7,191 nt of DNA from Lachnospiraceae bacterium (GTDB taxonomy: Bacteria; Bacillota; Clostridia; Lachnospirales; Lachnospiraceae). Positions within the stretch are counted from its first letter, which is position 1. The number at the start of each line of letters is the position of its first letter. This document shows positions 4,699-7,191 of the stretch, one piece after another. Under the pieces are notes generated by a model, which was given only the letters and a program-made list of their open reading frames with translations, made no database searches and was not told the DNA's origin. The position numbers were made by a program, and so were the translations under genes. Where the stretch lies: positions 1 to 7,191 of the forward strand of contig JAFOIS010000180.1 of the NCBI GenBank assembly GCA_017420605.1, read 5' to 3'.

Positions 4699-6069
4699 AT
4701 GCTGGAACAACATATTCAGAACTGGTACGATCAGCACGCGCAGGAGGTCATGGACTTCTCGAAGCGGCTCTGGGAACTCGCGGAGACGGCGCTCCTTGAA
4801 TACGAATCCTGCCGCCTGACCGCCGCATTTATGGAAAAATACGGTTTCCGGGTCACGACGTATAACTGTATCGACAGCACGAAACCGGCAAATACCGTCG
4901 TTGCCGAACGGGGATCCGGGCATCCGGTCATCGGGATCATCGGCGAGTATGACGCCCTGCCGGGTCTCGGGCAGGAAGCGGTGCCCTATCCTTCCCCGAA
5001 GGAAGGCAACGGACACGGCTGCGGGCATTCGCTCATGGCGCCCTCCTGCGGTTCGGCCGCGATCGCGCTCAGCGAAGCGATGGAGGCCGCCGGCCTTCCG
5101 GGGACCGTGAAGTTCTTCGCCTGCCCGGCGGAGGAGACGGTCGAAGGCAAGATGCATATGGCCAGGGACGGCATTTTCAACGGTCTCGACTGCTGCATGG
5201 CCTGGCATCCCAAGAACGTGGATCTGCAGGTCCGGGAGAATATCCAGAATTCCCTCTGCAACATGAAGGTCGAGTTCTTCGGCAAGGCGGCCCACGCCGC
5301 CTCGGTGCCGTTCGAAGGCCGCAGCGCTCTCGATGCCTGCGAGCTGATGAACGTCGGCGTCAATTATCTGCGCGAGCACGTCGACCCGACGACGCGCATG
5401 CATTACACGTACCTGGCCGCCGGCGAAAAGCCGAACATCGTGCCCGCATACGCCGCGCTCCATTATTTCCTCCGGACCAAAGACATGAAATACGGCTATG
5501 AGGTCCTCGACCGCGTGAAAGCCGTCGCGGAAGGCGCCGCGCTCATGACCGGCACGACCTGCAAGATCACCGTACACGTCATGGTGCCGGGCTGCATCCA
5601 GATCTCGTCCTTTAACGATTTCTTCTATGAAGCCATGAAAAAAGTTCCGCCTCTTACCTATACGGAGGAGGAACTGGCGTTCGCGAAAGAAATGTTCAAA
5701 AACGTGCACGGCCGGGAGCCGGAGCCGGGTGAGACCTATCTCCCGACCGGTATCGTCAAGCCGACCGGGAAGCACGTGAACGCGCCGGTCTCCACCGATG
5801 CGGGATGCGTCACGCGCCTTACGCCGACCTCCCGCCTCCACGGCTGGGGCTGGGTAACGGGCATCCCGGGGCATTCCTGGGCGACGGTCGCCTGTTCCGG
5901 ACATACGATCGGCCTCAAAGCCGCGGTACAGGCGGGCATGGCGGTCGCGCAGTGCGGGTTCGACATTGCCAAGGATCCGTCCGTCATTGAAGAATGGCGC
6001 GCCGATCTTGACCGGCAGCTCGCAAAAGAAGGCGATATCCGGCCGATCTACCCGGAAAGGATCCACTGA
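4699..6069 (+). CDS. M20-family amidohydrolase, AbgB-like
   Basis: This 456-residue protein is a metal-dependent amidohydrolase of the M20 family closest in style to AbgB, a subunit of p-aminobenzoyl-glutamate hydrolase; relatives remove N-acyl groups or split dipeptide-like amides. Visible landmarks: GEYDALPGLGQEA (82-94), GHGCGHS (105-111) with C108 and H110, PAEET (143-147) with catalytic-type E145/E146, AWHP with H170, the dimerisation domain from about 186 to 295 containing GKAAHAAS (195-202), and the C-terminal STDAGCVTRLTPT (365-377) and SGHTIGLKAA (400-409). Length matches the family. No signal peptide is seen. AAAGGA ends 7 bases before the ATG. It follows the M81 gene by 92 bp and may be read from the same promoter, with a partial terminator between. 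Its stop codon directly abuts that of the convergent kinase gene. Substrate unknown; a role in hydrolysing the product of the M81 or cyclase step is inference. Confidence 0.9.
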   Translation: MLEQHIQNWYDQHAQEVMDFSKRLWELAETALLEYESCRLTAAFMEKYGFRVTTYNCIDSTKPANTVVAERGSGHPVIGIIGEYDALPGLGQEAVPYPSPKEGNGHGCGHSLMAPSCGSAAIALSEAMEAAGLPGTVKFFACPAEETVEGKMHMARDGIFNGLDCCMAWHPKNVDLQVRENIQNSLCNMKVEFFGKAAHAASVPFEGRSALDACELMNVGVNYLREHVDPTTRMHYTYLAAGEKPNIVPAYAALHYFLRTKDMKYGYEVLDRVKAVAEGAALMTGTTCKITVHVMVPGCIQISSFNDFFYEAMKKVPPLTYTEEELAFAKEMFKNVHGREPEPGETYLPTGIVKPTGKHVNAPVSTDAGCVTRLTPTSRLHGWGWVTGIPGHSWATVACSGHTIGLKAAVQAGMAVAQCGFDIAKDPSVIEEWRADLDRQLAKEGDIRPIYPERIH

Positions 6070-6909
6070 TCAGCGAGACATGACGCTGTAGGAAAGCTCC
6101 GCCGCGGAAATGTCCATGTTGCAGGAAAGCCGGAAGAAACGGACCGCCGTCATGAGACGGCTGATCAGAACGAGCGTCTGCCGCATGGCGGCTGCGTCCA
6201 TCGGGCGGTAGGTCTGCTGCATCAGTATGGGCAGCGCTTCCTGCGCGGAGATCTCCCTGATGCTGTTTTCTTCCGCGCGCTCCAGGATACAGACTGCTTT
6301 GAGCGGCACACAGATATTTGTGCTTAAATGATGCTTGCCGTCCCAGGGCGTGCCGAAGATCTCCGCCGCGGAATCCGATACCCGGATCAGCGGCTTGTCA
6401 TCGTTGATCATGACGGCGCGGTCTCCCAGAAGCTCCCGCCAGAGTCTGGTATGGGTGCTCTTGCCGGTGCCGCTCCTTGCGGTGAAGAGATAGGCCTGCC
6501 CGTCGACGGCGACGGCGGAGCCATGGAGAAGCAGAGTGTCCCAGAACGGCATTTTCTCCACGATCTTGCGGTAAACGGCCAGGCTCTCGTGATTTCCGCG
6601 TCTGATGTTTTCGAGCCTTTCGCGCGTCCCGGGATCCGCATTCCGGTAAGCTTCCTCCCGCTTTATCCCATTTTCCGCATCGGAGTCCGGGTCTGCCGGG
6701 CCGTATTTCCGTTCGAATTCTCTTTCCCGCTCAGACTTTTCGATCTCAAACGCGATGTCCTCTTCCGTGGTCCGCACGACAAGATCCGGTTCGGCGGACG
6801 CGCCGCCGGCGTCCTCTTTTAGCGCGTAACGCCGGCAGAGAACATGCACCGTGTCACAGAGCGATATGATCCTGATATTCTTTTCCGCTATTCGATAGAG
6901 ACCTTCCAT
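6070..6909 (-). CDS. HPr-kinase/PEP-carboxykinase-like protein of unknown target
   Basis: This 279-residue protein has the nucleotide-binding core of the HPr serine kinase/PEP carboxykinase superfamily. The core runs from about residue 125: LLHGSAVAV (127-135), Walker A ARSGTGKST (144-152), the acidic INDDKP (168-173) and FGTPWDGKHHLS (185-196). It lacks the N-terminal domain of true HPr kinase and instead has a variable 120-residue N-terminus with a charged stretch near 54-70. Similar orphan kinases are frequent in Clostridia, and relatives phosphorylate a serine on lasso peptides or occur near PqqD-type genes; none of those partners is in this window. GGGAAGG lies just before the ATG at 6909. 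It lies 79 bp downstream of the activase gene on the same strand. Its target is unknown, and HPr itself is unlikely because the phosphatase/kinase signature of HprK is not evident. Confidence 0.8.
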   Translation of the reverse strand: MEGLYRIAEKNIRIISLCDTVHVLCRRYALKEDAGGASAEPDLVVRTTEEDIAFEIEKSEREREFERKYGPADPDSDAENGIKREEAYRNADPGTRERLENIRRGNHESLAVYRKIVEKMPFWDTLLLHGSAVAVDGQAYLFTARSGTGKSTHTRLWRELLGDRAVMINDDKPLIRVSDSAAEIFGTPWDGKHHLSTNICVPLKAVCILERAEENSIREISAQEALPILMQQTYRPMDAAAMRQTLVLISRLMTAVRFFRLSCNMDISAAELSYSVMSR

Positions 6910-6988
6910 CGGACCTTCCCGTTTGCCTTGCGAATCTGTGCCTTTGCCTCATGCGTAAGTCATAAAGGCTTACCCTTATCCGTACCCT

Positions 6989-7191
6989 TCAGTCCACGCC
7001 GCGGATCCCGACGTGCTTTACATACTTTCCGGCGATCGCCGCGTATTTCGTAAGATCGTCCTTCGACGGCGCGTGGAGATTCCCGAACGGCACGGTGTCC
7101 CGGTCAGTGAAGCACTGCAGGTAATAATGCGGTGCGCCTTCGATGAACTTCCCGTTCTCCTCGAAATCGGCGGCCTCATGAAATTCCTTCA
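6989..7191 (-). CDS. C-terminus of a glycyl-radical activating protein, probably anaerobic ribonucleotide reductase activase
   Basis: Only the last 66 codons are present; the start lies beyond the right edge. The tail, with YYLQCFTDRD (22-31 of the visible part), GNLHAPS (36-42) and a final HVGIRGVD, resembles the C-terminus of PflA-like radical-SAM proteins annotated as anaerobic ribonucleoside-triphosphate reductase activating protein (NrdG2 type). In that group the conserved pattern is YYLQxFxD, a later LHxxS, and a terminal RGVD. Such enzymes use S-adenosylmethionine and a [4Fe-4S] cluster to install the glycyl radical on their reductase under anaerobic conditions. The cluster-binding cysteines would be in the missing N-terminus, so the assignment rests on the tail alone. 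Another glycyl-radical activase is the main alternative. Confidence 0.65.
   Translation of the reverse strand, partial: KEFHEAADFEENGKFIEGAPHYYLQCFTDRDTVPFGNLHAPSKDDLTKYAAIAGKYVKHVGIRGVD

Noticed and set aside
4552..6066. Minus-strand open frame of 504 codons opposite the M20 gene
   Set aside because: Antisense shadow in a complementary codon register of a well-supported gene, with no domain signature.
6910..6988. Riboswitch or terminator between the activase and kinase genes
   Set aside because: Only short weak stems (for example GCCTTT with AAAGGC around about 20 bases) and no T run; nothing resembling a known RNA element.

Overview
The window looks like a chromosomal segment from an anaerobic member of the Clostridia (Bacillota), possibly a Lachnospirales-type gut bacterium. 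This is inferred from several signs: high-GC codon use with strong AGGAG-type ribosome binding sites, an oxygen-sensitive glycyl-radical activase at the right edge, an HPr-kinase-like protein of a type I associate with Clostridia, and a nickel-enzyme (LarA-type) homologue. No species can be named from the sequence alone. The IS remnant at the left edge is visibly less GC-rich than the rest.

Layout, left to right. Bases 1-514 are the 3' end of an IS3-family insertion sequence: the transposase C-terminus, a hairpin and a probable right terminal repeat. Bases 561-2758 hold two leftward genes: a cyclase-family metal-dependent hydrolase (2006-2758), followed downstream by a LarA-like racemase/epimerase (590-1864) ending at a small terminator-like hairpin. 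The 393 bp from 2759 to 3151 is a divergent control region with a candidate promoter in each direction, a 22-bp tandem repeat on the cyclase side and a pair of 18-bp dyads on the other side. Rightward from there lie an M81/MlrC-like metallopeptidase (3152-4606) and an M20/AbgB-like amidohydrolase (4699-6069). The M20 gene meets a leftward HPr-kinase-like gene (6070-6909) with no intervening base, the two stop codons forming TGATCA. At the right edge, on the same strand as the kinase, is the C-terminus of a probable anaerobic ribonucleotide reductase activating protein (6989-7191).

How the genes may work together (inference). The four central enzymes are all of hydrolase or epimerase families that act on amides, small peptides or hydroxy acids, and they share one divergent promoter region. 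A catabolic module is plausible: the cyclase-type enzyme and the M81 and M20 enzymes cleave amide or cyclic bonds of an N-acylated or peptide-like compound, and the LarA homologue inverts a hydroxy-acid centre of the product. No transporter, regulator or LarB/C/E cofactor gene lies in the window, so the substrate cannot be deduced. The kinase and activase genes look like an unrelated neighbouring unit.

The least ordinary points are the cyclase with both expected non-core histidine metal ligands replaced, the two different short tandem-repeat arrangements in the divergent control region, and the four-enzyme combination itself.
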